Shown: positions 26,421 to 38,329, counted from the first letter of the stretch. The stretch: 64,000 bases of DNA from Macrostomum hystrix (GCA_950097015.1 CATNEN010000039.1:13300501-13364500), one strand, 5' to 3'. Program-made: numbers and translations. Notes: generated from the letters alone by a model not told the origin.

Positions 26421-27500
26421 GACCAATGTCTAACAGGTGATCAGTGTCTAACAGGTGATCAGTGTCTAACAGGTGATCAGTGTCTAACAGGTGATCAGTG
26501 TCTAACAGGTAATCAGCGTCTAACAGGTGATCAGTGTCTAACAGGTGATCAGTGTCTAACAGGTGATCAGTGTCTAACAAGTGATCAGTGTCTAACAGGT
26601 GATCAATATCTAACAGGTGATCTATATGTCTAACATGTGATCAATGTCTAACAGATGATCAGTGTCTAACAGGTGATCAGTGTCTAACAGGTGATCAGTG
26701 TCTAACAGGTGATCGGTGTCTAACAGGTGATCAGTTTCTAACAGGTGATCAGTGTCTAACAGGTGATTAGTGTCTAACAGGTGATTAGTGTCTAACAGGT
26801 GATCAATGTCTAACAGGTGATCTATATCTAACAGGTGATCAGTGTCTAACAGGTGATCAGTGTCTAACAGGTGATCAGTGTCTAACAGGTGATCAGTGTC
26901 TAACAGGTGATCTATATGTCTAACATGTGATCAATGTCTAACAGATGATCAGTGTCTAACAGGTGATCAGTGTCTAACAGGTGATCAGTGTCTAACAGGT
27001 GATCAGTGTCTAACAGGTGATCAGTGTCTAACAGGTGATCAGTGTCTAACAGGTGATCAGTGTCTAACAGGTGATCAGTGTCTAACAAGTGATCAGTGTC
27101 TAACAGGTGATCAATATCTAACAGGTGATCTATATGTCTAACATGTGATCAATGTCTAATAGATGATCAGTGTCTAACAGGTGATCAGTGTCTAACAGGT
27201 GATCAGTGTCTAACAGGTGATCGGTGTCTAACAGGTGATCAGTTTCTAACAGGTGATCAGTGTCTAACAGGTGATCAGTGTCTAACAGGTGATTAGTGTC
27301 TAACAGGTGATCAATGTCTAACAGGTGATCTATATCTAACAGGTGATCAGTGTCTAACAGGTGATCAGTGTCTAACAGGTGATCAGTGTCTAACAGGTGA
27401 TCAGTGTCTAACAGGTGATCAGTGTCTAAGGGGTGATCAATATATCCAGCAGGTGATTAATGTCTAACAGGTGAACAATATCTAACAGGTTGTAGCCTAA
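26421..27500. repeat. 18-bp minisatellite, block 3
   Basis: About 60 units of the same 18-bp family. A sub-block containing GATCTATATGTCTAACATG recurs near 26,620, 26,910 and 27,125. The right end matches the ends of the other two blocks. Confidence 0.97.
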
Positions 27501-28190
27501 CAAACAATTAAATTGTCAACAAAGGTTTACAAAGTTATAATTTTCCAAAAATTGCACTTTAATCATCTAAGCTTAACGTGTACTTGTTTGTTTTTTCAAA
27601 ACAAGAGAACAAAATGTGTTTACGTTATGAAAACGTTTTGAAAACTAAAGAAGCGTGTAATGTTAGCAATTGAAAATACATAGGCAACATATTCTGATGT
27701 TGGACAACAATACTATAAATTAAAAGAATTTTTTGAGAACCTTAAAAACCTTTTGTACAATCGATACAATACAAAAGTGGAAGCAGATTAAAAATTATTT
27801 AACAAAAAATTGAATACTTTTGTGAAGCATATATTGCAAAGCAACAAGTTCTAAAATGATAAATAAATAAGGAAGCGGATCCGCATATACTACTGACCAA
27901 ACTGACCAAGAAACTTTCTTGTAAACTTGTAAACTTACATTGCACGATCTGGTCCATTAGTGTCAAAGATTGTACATGTATTGCGCAATCACTACAAACA
28001 CCAGTGAAAGAAAAAAATAAACATTTAGCTGCAAATGAAAGATGAGAACTGATAATATTGTTGTGAGTACCATAGCAGACGACACTAGGAATAATTTACT
28101 GATGTTGGAGGCGAACTTCATGATAACACCCATGATCATACCGCCGATGGCCTGTGAAACGGCGAATGCAATGATTAATTAGCGAAATTG
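27501..28190. repeat. Segmental duplication, third partial copy (SLC35A4 terminal-exon flank)
   Basis: Third copy of the segment at 12,041-12,730 and 19,911-20,585, containing the terminal exon that sits next to the rest of the transporter gene. It is probably the ancestral location. Similarity continues only into the 23-bp array and then stops, because exon 3 of the transporter lies beyond it. Confidence 0.92.
27963..28151 (-). CDS. SLC35A4-like exon 4 (terminal), proximal copy
   Basis: Begins after TTTCACAG with GCC (phase 0, joining Ser-Gln of exon 3 to AIGGMIMG) and ends at TGA 27,963-27,965. It encodes residues 281-342: the final membrane segments ending IAQYMYNL. It is the copy nearest exon 3. 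Confidence 0.92.
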   Translation of the reverse strand, partial: AIGGMIMGVIMKFASNISKLFLVSSAMVLTTILSVLIFHLQLNVYFFLSLVFVVIAQYMYNL

Positions 28191-31100
28191 ACTATAATCT
28201 ACCAGATTTATCTACTAGAATCTAACAGATTCATCTACTAGAATCTACTAGGATTATCTACTAGAATCTACCTGATTTATCTACTAGAATCTACCAGATT
28301 CGTCTACTAGAATCTACCGAATTCATCTACTAGAATCTACTAGGATTATCTACTAAAATCTAACAGATTCATCTACTAGAATCTACCAGATTCATCCACT
28401 ACAATCTACCAGATTTGTCTACTAGAATCTAACAGATTCATCTACTAGAATCTACTAGGATTATCTACTAAAATCTAACAGATTCATCTACTAGAATCTA
28501 CTAGGATTATCTACTAGAATCTACTAGGATTATCTACTAGAATCTAACAGATTCATCTACTAGAATCTATCTGATTTATCTACTAGAATCTACCAGATTC
28601 GTCTACTAGAATCTACCGAATTCATCTACTAGAATCTACCAGATTCGTATACTAGAATCTACTAGATTAATCTACTAGAATCTACCTGATTCATCTACTA
28701 GAATCTACCTGATTCGTCTACTAGAATCTACCTGATTCGTCTACTAGAATCTACCACATTCATCTACTAGAATCTACCAGATTCATCTACTAGAATCTAC
28801 CAGATTCATCTACTAGAATCTACCAGATTCATCTACTAGAATCTACCAGATTCATCTACTAGAATCTACCAGATTCATCTACTAGAATCTACCAGATTAA
28901 TCTACTAGAATCTACCACATTCATCTACTAGAATCTACCAGATTCATCTACTAGAATCTACCAGATTCATCTACTAGAATCTACCAGATTCATCTACTAG
29001 AATCTACCAGATTAATCTACTAGAATCTACCAGATTAATCTACTAGAATCTACCTGATTCATCTACTAGAATCTACCAGATTCATCTACTAAAATCTACC
29101 TGATTTATCCACTAGAATCTACCTGATTCATCTACTAGAATCTACCAGATTCATATACTAGAACCTACCAGATTCATCTACTAGAACCTACCAGATGTAT
29201 TATTTTCAACCGCATTTACCTGCGAGAATATGAGGACCCAGGTAAGGAATGTGAAGCCGCGAAACAGGTCGTAAGATTTGTCCGATCTACCGCGAGACTG
29301 CACAGCGAATGTGGCCAGATTGACGCCGACTCCAAAGGTGTAGAGCAGCGCATTCTGCATATTAATGTTCAGGCTAGGCTGTTTTTTGAGCACGTACTCG
29401 GTGTAGACACCAGCAAGACCGGACACTGTGCAGTAGGCCGTGATCATCAGCAAACCAATCGGGGTGATGTGCAGGGTTGACGACTTGTTTGAGGTCGGAG
29501 TGGTAGCCATGGCAGCATTCTGGAGTCCGCCCCAGCTATTGCTGACCCCAGCGGCAAAGAGTACACAGAGGGAGGCCCATTGTAGCTGGCTTAGAGGTTT
29601 CTTGATGATCAAGCGAAACAGCACTGCCGTGGTCAGGATCTTCAAATTGCCAAGCACCTGTGAATTGATAGGTGATTAATATTTGCGCGTCAGATTGAGA
29701 ATTGTGAACCGAGTTGGAATCCGTGAATTAGATTGGGATCTGTGAATGATATTAGGATCTGTGAATGATGAATGGGATCTGTGAATTATATTAGGATCTG
29801 TGAATAAGACTAGGATTTGTGAATGATATTGGAATCTGTGAATCAGATTGGGATCGATGAATTAATAAAATTGGGATGTGAAAGAGATTGGGATCAGTGA
29901 ATGATATTGGGATCTGTGAATGCTATTGGGATCTGTGAAAGAGATTGGGATCGATTAATTAATAAGATTTGGATTTGTGGATGAGATTGGGATCTATGAA
30001 TGATATTGGGATCTGTGAATAAGATTGGGATCTGTGAATGATTTTGGGATCGACGAATTAATAAAATTGGGATCTGTGAAAGAAGTTTGTATCTGTTAAT
30101 GAAGCTGGGATATTGAAGCGAGTTCGGGATCCGTGAATTATTTTTTAGATATTGTTGTGTCACTAAATATGGCTCGAGTATCTCGAGGCCGTACAACAGA
30201 CGCCAACCTGATAGCTAGCCGGGTCCATCTGCAGCTGAATGTACACGGCCAGATTGTTATTGAGTGCGTACAGCAGAGCGGGCACCAAGTAAAGCAATGC
30301 GCCGTGAATGGACGGACACTCAAACCTGCCCAATCGCCTGGCCTCGGGCAGGTACAATCCCAAGGAGAGGAACAGCTTAGTGAATTCAGTAATTAACACC
30401 ATGCTGGACGAGGACCAGGGTATGGCGCCGTCAACTTCCATCAGGTGCACCAGGATGGTGTAGGATGAATAGACTAGAGTGCTAATGGGATTAGTAGGCA
30501 GGTAATGTTGAGTATGGTTTTAGAAATATTACGAAAACAATAGTTGAGTCAAAAGTTGCATCAATGAGATACTAAATCAAAGCCTTTCTGTTAGTCTCGG
30601 TTTTTATGGCTCCTAAATCGGATATTAATGACGGCTCCTCTAAGAACAGTAGATCCTTAAAAACACAGCTCCTCTTAGGAGATCCTAAAATGGGATCTCA
30701 ATAACACAGCTTCTCTTAGAAGATCCTAAAATGGGATCTCAGTAACACAGCTCCTCTTAGAAGATCCTAAAATGGGATCCCAATAACACAGCTTCTCTTA
30801 GAAGATCCTAAAATGGGATCCCAATAACACAGCTTCTCTTAGAAGATCCTAAAATGGGATCTCAGTAACACAGCTTCTCTTAGAAGATCCTAAAATGGGA
30901 TCCCAATAACACAGCTTCTCTTAGAAGATCCTAAAATGGGATCCCAATAACACAGCTTCTCTTAGAAGATCCTAAAATGGGATCCCAATAACACAGCTTC
31001 TCTTAGAAGATCCTAAAATGGGATCCCAGTAACACAGCTTCTCTTAGAAGATCCTAAAATGGGATCCCAATAACACAGCTTCTCTTAGAAGATCCTAAAA

Positions 31101-34100
31101 TGGGATCTCAATAACACAGCTTCTCTTAGAAGATCCTAAAATGGGATCTCAGTAACACAGCTTCTCTTAGGAGATCCTAAAATGGGATCTTAATAACACA
31201 GCTTCTCTTAGGAGATCCTAAAATGGGATCCCAATAACACAGCTTCTCTTAGAAGATCCTAAAATGGGATCTCAGTAACACAGCTTCTCTTAGAAGATCC
31301 TAAAATGGGATCCCAATAACACAGCTCCTCTTAGAAGATCCTAAAATGGGATCTCAGTAACACAGCTTCTCTTAGAAGATCCTAAAATGGGATCTCAGTA
31401 ACACAGCTTCTCTTAGAAGATCCTAAAATGGGATCTCAGTAACACAGCTTCTCTTAGAAGATCCTAAAATGGGATCCCAATAACACAGCTCCTCTTAGAA
31501 GATCCTAAAATGGGATCTCAGTAACACAGCTTCTCTTAGAAGATCCTAAAATGGGATCTCAGTAACACAGCTTCTCTTAGAAGATCCTAAAATGGGATCC
31601 CAATAACACAGCTTCTCTTAGAAGATCCTAAAATGGGATCTCAGTAACACAGCTTCTCTTAGAAGATCCTAAAATGGGATCCCAATAACACAGCTTCTCT
31701 TAGAAGATCCTAAAATGGGATCTCAGTAACACAGCTCCTCTTAGAAGATCCTAAAATGGGATCTCAATAACACAGCTTCTCTTAGAAGATCCTAAAATGG
31801 GATCCCAATAACACAGCTTCTCTTAGAAGATCCTAAAATGGGATCCCAATAACACAGCTTCTCTTAGAAGATCCTAAAATGGGATCTCAGTAACACAGCT
31901 TCTCTTAGAAGATCCTAAAATGGGATCTCAGTAACACAGCTCCTCTTAGAAGATCCTAAAATGGGATCCCAATAACACAGCTTCTCTTAGAAGATCCTAA
32001 AATGGGATCTCAGTAACACAGCTTCTCTTAGAAGATCCTAAAATGGGATCTCAGTAACACAGCTTCTCTTAGGAGATCCTAAAATGGGATCTTAATAACA
32101 CAGCTTCTCTTGGGAGATCCTAAAATGGGATCTCAGTAACACAGCTCCTCTTAGAAGATCCTAAAATGGGATCCCAATAACACAGCTTCTCTTAGGAGAT
32201 CCTAAAATGGGATCTCAATAACACAGCTTCTCTTAGAAGATCCTAAAAGGGGATCTCAGTAACACAGCTTCTCTTAGGAGATCCTAAAATGGGATCTTAA
32301 TAACACAGCTTCTCTTAGGAGATCCTAAAATGGGATCTCAGTAACACAGCTTCTCTTAGAAGATCCTAAAATGGGATCCCAAAAACACAGCTTCTCTAAG
32401 AAGATCCTAAAATGGGATCTCAGTAACACAGCTTCTCTTAGAAGATCCTAAAATGGGATCCCAATAACACAGCTTCTCTTAGAAGATCCTAAAATGGGAT
32501 CTCAGTAACACAGCTCCTCTTAGAAGATCCTAAAATGGGATCTCAATAACACAGCTTCTCTTAGAAGATCCTAAAATGGGATCCCAATAACACAGCACCT
32601 CTTAGAAGATCCTAAAATGGGATCTCAGTAACACAGCTCCTCTTAGAAGATCCTAAAATGGGATCCCAATAACACAGCTTCTCTTAGGAGATCCTAAAAT
32701 GGAATCTCAGTAACACAGCTTCTCTTAGAAGATCCTAAAATGGGATCCCAATAGCACAGCTTCTCTTAGAAGATCCTAAAATGGGATCTCAGTAACACAG
32801 CTTCTCTTAGGAGATCCTAAAATGGGATCCCAATAACACAGCTTCTCTTAGAAGATCCTAAAATGGGATCTCAGTAACACAGCTTCTCTTAGAAGATCCT
32901 AAAATGGGATCCCAATAACACAGCTCCTCTTAGAAGATCCTAAAATGGGATCTCAGTAACACAGCTTCTCTTAGAAGATCCTAAAATGGGATCTCAGTAA
33001 CACAGCTTCTCTTAGAAGATCCTAAAATGGGATCTCAGTAACACAGCTTCTCTTAGAAGATCCTAAAATGGGATCCCAATAACACAGCTCCTCTTAGAAG
33101 ATCCTAAAATGGGATCTCAGTAACACAGCTTCTCTTAGAAGATCCTAAAATGGGATCTCAGTAACACAGCTTCTCTTAGAAGATCCTAAAATGGGATCCC
33201 AATAACACAGCTTCTCTTAGAAGATCCTAAAATGGGATCTCAGTAACACAGCTTCTCTTAGAAGATCCTAAAATGGGATCCCAATAACACAGCTTCTCTT
33301 AGAAGATCCTAAAATGGGATCTCAGTAACACAGCTCCTCTTAGAAGATCCTAAAATGGGATCTCAATAACACAGCTTCTCTTAGAAGATCCTAAAATGGG
33401 ATCCCAATAACACAGCTTCTCTTAGAAGATCCTAAAATGGGATCCCAATAACACAGCTTCTCTTAGAAGATCCTAAAATGGGATCCCAATAACACAGCTT
33501 CTCTTAGAAGATCCTAAAATGGGATCTCAGTAACACAGCTTCTCTTAGAAGATCCTAAAATGGGATCTCAGTAACACAGCTTCTCTTAGGAGATCCTAAA
33601 ATGGGATCTTAATAACACAGCTTCTCTTGGGAGATCCTAAAATGGGATCTCAGTAACACAGCTCCTCTTAGAAGATCCTAAAATGGGATCCCAATAACAC
33701 AGCTTCTCTTAGGAGATCCTAAAATGGGATCTCAATAACACAGCTTCTCTTAGAAGATCCTAAAAGGGGATCTCAGTAACACAGCTTCTCTTAGGAGATC
33801 CTAAAATGGGATCTTAATAACACAGCTTCTCTTAGGAGATCCTAAAATGGGATCTCAGTAACACAGCTTCTCTTAGAAGATCCTAAAATGGGATCCCAAA
33901 AACACAGCTTCTCTAAGAAGATCCTAAAATGGGATCTCAGTAACACAGCTTCTCTTAGAAGATCCTAAAATGGGATCCCAATAACACAGCTTCTCTTAGA
34001 AGATCCTAAAATGGGATCTCAGTAACACAGCTCCTCTTAGAAGATCCTAAAATGGGATCTCAATAACACAGCTTCTCTTAGAAGATCCTAAAATGGGATC

Positions 34101-35780
34101 CCAATAACACAGCACCTCTTAGAAGATCCTAAAATGGGATCTCAGTAACACAGCTCCTCTTAGAAGATCCTAAAATGGGATCCCAATAACACAGCTTCTC
34201 TTAGGAGATCCTAAAATGGGATCTCAGTAACACAGCTTCTCTTAGAAGATCCTAAAATGGGATCCCAATAACACAGCTTCTCTTAGAAGATCCTAAAATG
34301 GGATCTCAGTAACACAGCTTCTCTTAGAAGATCCTAAAATGGGATCTCAGTAACACAGCTTCTCTTAGGAGATCCTAAAATGGGATCTCAATAACACAGC
34401 TTCTCTTAGGAGATCCTAAAATGGGATCTCAGTAACACAGCTCCTCTTAGAAGATCCTAAAATGGGATCCCAATAACACAGCTTCTCTTAGGAGATCCTA
34501 AAATGGGATCTCAATAACACAGCTTCTCTTAGAAGATCCTAAAAGGGGATCTCAGTAACACAGCTTCTCTTAGGAGATCCTAAAATGGGATCTTAATAAC
34601 ACAGCTTCTCTTAGGAGATCCTAAAATGGGATATCAGTAACACAGCTTCTCTTAGAAGATCCTAAAATGGGATCCCAATAACACAGCTTCTCTTAGAAGA
34701 TCCTAAAATGGGATCTCAGTAACACAGCACCTCTTAGAAGATCCTAAAATGGGATCTCAGTAAAACAGCACCTCTTAGAAGATCCTAAAATGGGATCTCA
34801 GTAACACAGCACCTCTTAGAAGATCCTAAAATGGGATCTTAATAACACAGCTTCTCTTAGAAGATCCTAAAATGGGATCTCAGTAACACAGCTTCTCTTA
34901 GAAGATCCTAAAATGGGATCTTAATAACACAGCTTCTCTTAGAAGATCCTAAAATGGGATCTCAATAACACAGCACCTCTTAGAAGATCCTAAAATGGGA
35001 TCTCAATAACACAGCTTCTCTTAGAAGATCCTAAAATGGGATCCCAATAACACAGCTTCTCTTAGAAGATCCTAAAATGGGATCTCAGTAACACAGCACC
35101 TCTTAGAAGATCCTAAAATGGGATCTGAGTAACACAGCTCCTCTTAGAAGATCCTAAAATGGGATCTCAATAACACAGCTTCTCTTAGAAGATCCTAAAA
35201 TGGGATCCTAATAACACAGCACCTCTTAGAAGATCCTAAAATGGGATCTCAATAACACAGCTCCTCTTAGAAGATCCTAAAATGGGATCTCAGTAACACA
35301 GCTTCTCTTAGAAGATCCTAAAATGGGATCCCAATAACACAGCTTCTCTTAGAAGATCCTAAAATGGGATCTCAGTAACACAGCTTCTCTTAGAAGATCC
35401 TAAACTGGGATCTCAATAACACAGCACCTCTTAGAAGATCCTAAAATGGGATCTCAATAACACAGCTCCTCTTAGGAGATCCTAAAATGGGATCTCAATA
35501 ACACAGCTTCTCCTAGAAGATCCTAAAATGGGATCTCAATAACACAGCTCCTCTTAGGAGATCCTAAAATGGGATCTCGATAACACGGCTCCTCTAAGAA
35601 TATCCCATAATTCATTGGATAAACAAGGAAATAGTGCAAAATGATCACTTACCCGACACAAAACAGGAACTTAAACAGCACCGGATTCATGTAAGGCTCT
35701 TTGATGTTTGAGTCCTGAGCAGCCGGCAATGATGAGCTAGTTATCGCCTTCTCGTCTGGCTCTAGGCGCACAGTTGTCAT
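27963..35780 (-). CDS. SLC35A4-like nucleotide-sugar transporter (whole gene)
   Basis: Minus-strand gene of four exons: 35,653-35,780, 30,208-30,481, 29,220-29,657 and 27,963-28,151. Reading phases match at every junction and the product is 342 aa, close to the ~324 aa of vertebrate SLC35A4. Family landmarks include YALNNNLAVYIQLQMDP, SYQ-VLGNLKI across a splice junction, LHITPIGLL and GVYTEYVLKK. Members of this family are multi-pass Golgi/ER proteins that exchange nucleotide sugars; SLC35A4 has been linked to CDP-ribitol. The start was placed at the second ATG (MTTVRLEPDE); an upstream in-frame ATG at 35,837 would add 19 residues. Introns of 5.2, 0.55 and 1.07 kb are largely minisatellite. 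Two further copies of the last exon lie downstream (20,369 and 12,502). Recognition is by recalled similarity. Confidence 0.93.
28193..29193. repeat. 23-bp minisatellite filling SLC35A4 intron 3
   Basis: About 43 units of the TCTACTAGAATCTACC family. It fills nearly all of the 1.07-kb intron, to within about 27 bp of the exon 3 donor. On the transcribed strand each unit reads like CAGGTAGATTCTAG, with a donor-like CAG-GTAG and an acceptor-like TTCTAG. Confidence 0.96.
29220..29657 (-). CDS. SLC35A4-like exon 3
   Basis: 438 bp, phase 0 at both ends: acceptor ATTCACAG above 29,657, donor CTCGCAG/GTAAAT at 29,220. It encodes residues 135-280, from VLGNLKILTT through LHITPIGLL and GVYTEYVLKK to VLIFSQ. 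It includes the central membrane segments and the lumenal/cytosolic loop with QNAAMATTPTSNKSS. Confidence 0.93.
29690..30130. repeat. Degenerate 19-bp minisatellite in SLC35A4 intron 2
   Basis: Imperfect array of units like GGGATCTGTGAATGATATT, about 22 copies, in the 550-bp intron. It is related to the GTGAATCAGAATGGGATCT arrays at 17,145 and 24,950. On the transcribed strand units contain TATCATTCACAG, nearly the same as the real acceptor TATCAATTCACAG of this intron. Confidence 0.9.
30208..30481 (-). CDS. SLC35A4-like exon 2
   Basis: 274 bp; acceptor CCCATTAG above 30,481, donor ATCAG/GTTGGC at 30,208. It completes a Gly codon with exon 1 and encodes TLVYSSYTILVHLMEVDG through YALNNNLAVYIQLQMDPASYQ (residues 43-134). 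VDG, TEFTKL and ALNNNLAVY line up with the N-terminal third of SLC35A4. Confidence 0.92.
30631..35600. repeat. 41-bp minisatellite filling SLC35A4 intron 1
   Basis: About 120 units of 41 bp containing AACACAGCTTCTCTTAGAAG and then GATCCTAAAATGGGATC. Each TCTCAG-type unit contains a 6-bp inverted repeat, AGATCC...GGATCT, around TAAAATG, able to form a small hairpin. A block is duplicated at exactly 1,517 bp (37 units): the CTTGGGAGATCC variant at ~32,110 recurs at ~33,627, AAAAGGGGATC at ~32,247 recurs near 33,764, and CCCAAAAACACAG recurs likewise. Confidence 0.97.
35653..35780 (-). CDS. SLC35A4-like exon 1
   Basis: ATG at 35,778-35,780, donor TCGG/GTAAGT at 35,653. It encodes MTTVRLEPDEKAITSSS, a cytosolic leader, then NPVLFKFLFCV, the start of the first membrane helix (residues 1-42 plus two bases). 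An upstream in-frame ATG at 35,835-35,837 would give a longer leader; the shorter start lacks the extra residues ILFSETVEII and is my choice. Confidence 0.8.
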
Positions 35781-36329
35781 TGCTGAGATTCGAGATTTTA
35801 TTATTTCGACAGTTTCGCTGAATAAAATTAATGTCAAGACGCGTAATGCCTTCTAACAATTAAAATTTGGACTTGAATTCACTGAAGGCCAGTTCGGTAA
35901 ATATATGTACTGAAATGTAACGAGTTTGAGGAAAAATTTGAGGAGAGGACGAAAACAAGACAAGACAAAAAGGAGGGCTAGGGCGATAGAAGTAGAAGTA
36001 TTATAGAAGAAAATATTTGTTTACATTCCTAAACGCAATGTGTACCTAGCATTGTTATTTTGTAAAAAAAAATCTACGAAAGCTGCCATAAACCTGGTTT
36101 ATGAAAGACACAATAGACAGGAAATGAAGACAGATATTAAATAAAGACAAAAAGTGTCAATTCAAAAGATTGAAAAGTCAACAACCCACGCACAGAGAGA
36201 AAATAAAGAAAAATCTGAAAATGCATTCAGTCCATTTTAGTCAATAAAGCTGGCGAAAAGTTACACCCGCTAACTAACCGTGCGAGGGCTTAAAACTTTA
36301 ACAGTTAGTCAAAACAGGTCATAGTTACT
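35781..36329. other. 5' flank of SLC35A4-like gene
   Basis: AT-rich, no gene seen. It should hold the promoter and 5' UTR of the transporter (minus strand), but no TATA or other core element stands out. Confidence 0.5.
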
Positions 36330-37130
36330 CCACAACTAGTTACGGTCGCCGGATGCTGCAAAGCTAGCTGATGAAGCATTGTTGTTAATCTGCTCCACAG
36401 AGGCAAAACGTTGACTACGAAGACGAGCCGCCTTTTTCTTAAGGCTGGCCTCAATCTTTCCAGCAGTTACCCATCTGTCATATTCTGTATTCACCTTGGT
36501 GCCGATTGGCACTGGCCAGTCCACCAGGACCCCATGGATGTCAAAGACGACGATGTGCATCACTTTCAAGGAGTTCTGCTTCCGTTGAATCTTCTCAGGA
36601 CTCGCTGATTCCCTTGGAAGCCACTGTGCTGACTGGCGCTGAGCTCAGGATCCAACTCTTAGACCTCTGTCTCATCTTCTTTCACAATTCTGCTGAGAAA
36701 GTTGCTTCCGACAGGGCCACATTCTCCTTCATTTGATCCTCAGTCAGGAGATTAGGCAATCACTTTGCGAAGATCTTCTGCATGTCCAACTGCTGAGTAA
36801 GAATGCGATGCACTGTGCTGTGAGGAATGTCCAGGAGGTCCTCAATCTCATTACAAGTCAAACGGCTGTCCACAGTGACAGCATGTTTGACACGCTTGGC
36901 ATCTGCATCAGTGGTGGCTGTTCTTGCCATTCTAGACTGCTCTTTGTCTTCCATCGGCAGCCTGCCTCCTTGAACATCATGGACCAATTTCTGAACTGTT
37001 TGAAATGATGGAGCACATTCTTTCAAAACCTGTCCAAGCTCTTCATGAATATCTAATGTTCATTTGCCAGCCAGAACTGAACTTAATTTTCGCATTGTGT
37101 GAACGAAGCCAAAGTGGTCATCTTTGCAAA
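36330..37130 (-). pseudogene. Degenerate mariner-type transposase
   Basis: Minus-strand frames give pieces of a mariner transposase: DIHEELGQVLKECAPSF, VKHAVTVDSRLTCNEI, a helix-turn-helix STVHRILTQQLDMQKIFAK, and KVMHIVVFDIHGVLVDWPV corresponding to the second catalytic region. Frame breaks include a TGA where the family has Trp (after IFAK), another stop after FSAEL, and a frameshift between about 36,560 and 36,600. The third catalytic block and the terminal inverted repeats were not found. Old, inactive copy. Confidence 0.8.
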
Positions 37131-37414
37131 CAAAGCTGTGTTTAACTTGATGCCCTGCAGCTTGTGAGACTGCATTTGCTTCAAAACTTGAAGAGCAGAA
37201 GAGCAGAGTGCCTTTTCTCAGAGACATATAGATTCAGGAATGAATAACCATGGTTGCCAAAAATGTATTAAGAATATTTACACTACAATGAAACTTATTT
37301 TTGGGATTGCCCTTTTAATAACAATTGATCACAAATGCCAAAATTGGACCTGATAATATGCTGACAGCATAGCCACATATACTGGCTATGTACAGCGCCA
37401 GGTTCAAGCTCCAA

Positions 37415-37515
37415 AATTAAGTTCAGTCCATGGACTGGAGGCACATCAGACCCACTCTCAATTACCTTGGCAGCTGAAGCTGCTACAAATTTAACAGCTG
37501 GGTGAAATGAAGCAA
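37415..37515. mobile_element. SINE-like fragment, family 1
   Basis: GTTCAGTCCATGGACTGG followed by CCCACTCTCAATTA and AACAGCTGGGTGAA-TGAAGCAAT, matched by a second copy at 54,557-54,660. The CATTTAACAGCTGGGTGAA motif resembles widespread marine-invertebrate SINE cores. Confidence 0.55.
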
Positions 37516-38329
37516 TGCAGAGTTAAGTGCAATATATGGCAGGCTAAAAGATATGCATCCCCATAGTCAGGATGATGTACATTACCCTGGAAATTTCTGG
37601 CATACAATTGAAAATTTTACTTTTTTGGTGTACAATTGGCATAAAAAATGAGGTAAAATATATTTGGAGTATTATAAAATCATAAAAACCATAAAACTCA
37701 TAAAATGCAATTTCAAAACTATTTGTAATTTATAAAAATTTATAACTACACACAAACTAATTGTGTAATTTTCTAAAAAAACCTAAACAATAAATGGATT
37801 TTTGTTGGCATTATCTGTAAGCCAGTTTACTTTGAATGAAAACCAAACATTTGTTTAATAATTTATTTGAAGAAAATGAAATCATTTATTTATAATCTTT
37901 GTTTATAAAGTAGGCAAAAATGTGTAACACACAAAAAGGTCATTTATTGTCACAGAGCCTAGAAAACCTGGCGTAAGTTCCTCGAACCTTGGCGTATGTT
38001 TCAGTATGAAGTAGCATATATTTTTTAGGGGACTTTTTATTCCGGCATATACCATGACCTGATCCCAACTAGGCCTATGGATGTATCCTGCCACTAGGCC
38101 TATGGATGTATCCTGCCCAGGGAGTCGGAATCAAACCCCCAACCTTTCAGTTCTGGATGCCCTTAGATAACTAGATACAGTCAACAATTTTCAATCCAAA
38201 TTTACAATTTACAAATTAAGTTACTAACTTCTATTATATTTGGAATAAAAATGCCCAGCTAGACCAGATGCACAGCTAGTGACAGCTATAGCTAGGCCTA
38301 TTGCTAGGTGAACTGAATCACTAGGGAAT

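Larger units (their letters stand above)
19911..27500. repeat. Segmental tandem duplication, copy 2
   Basis: Second copy of the block starting at 12,041, with the same order of elements. Single-copy parts are nearly identical to copy 1; arrays have changed length. The junctions fall in or beside minisatellites (18-bp on the left, 18-bp on the right), consistent with unequal exchange between arrays. Confidence 0.95.
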
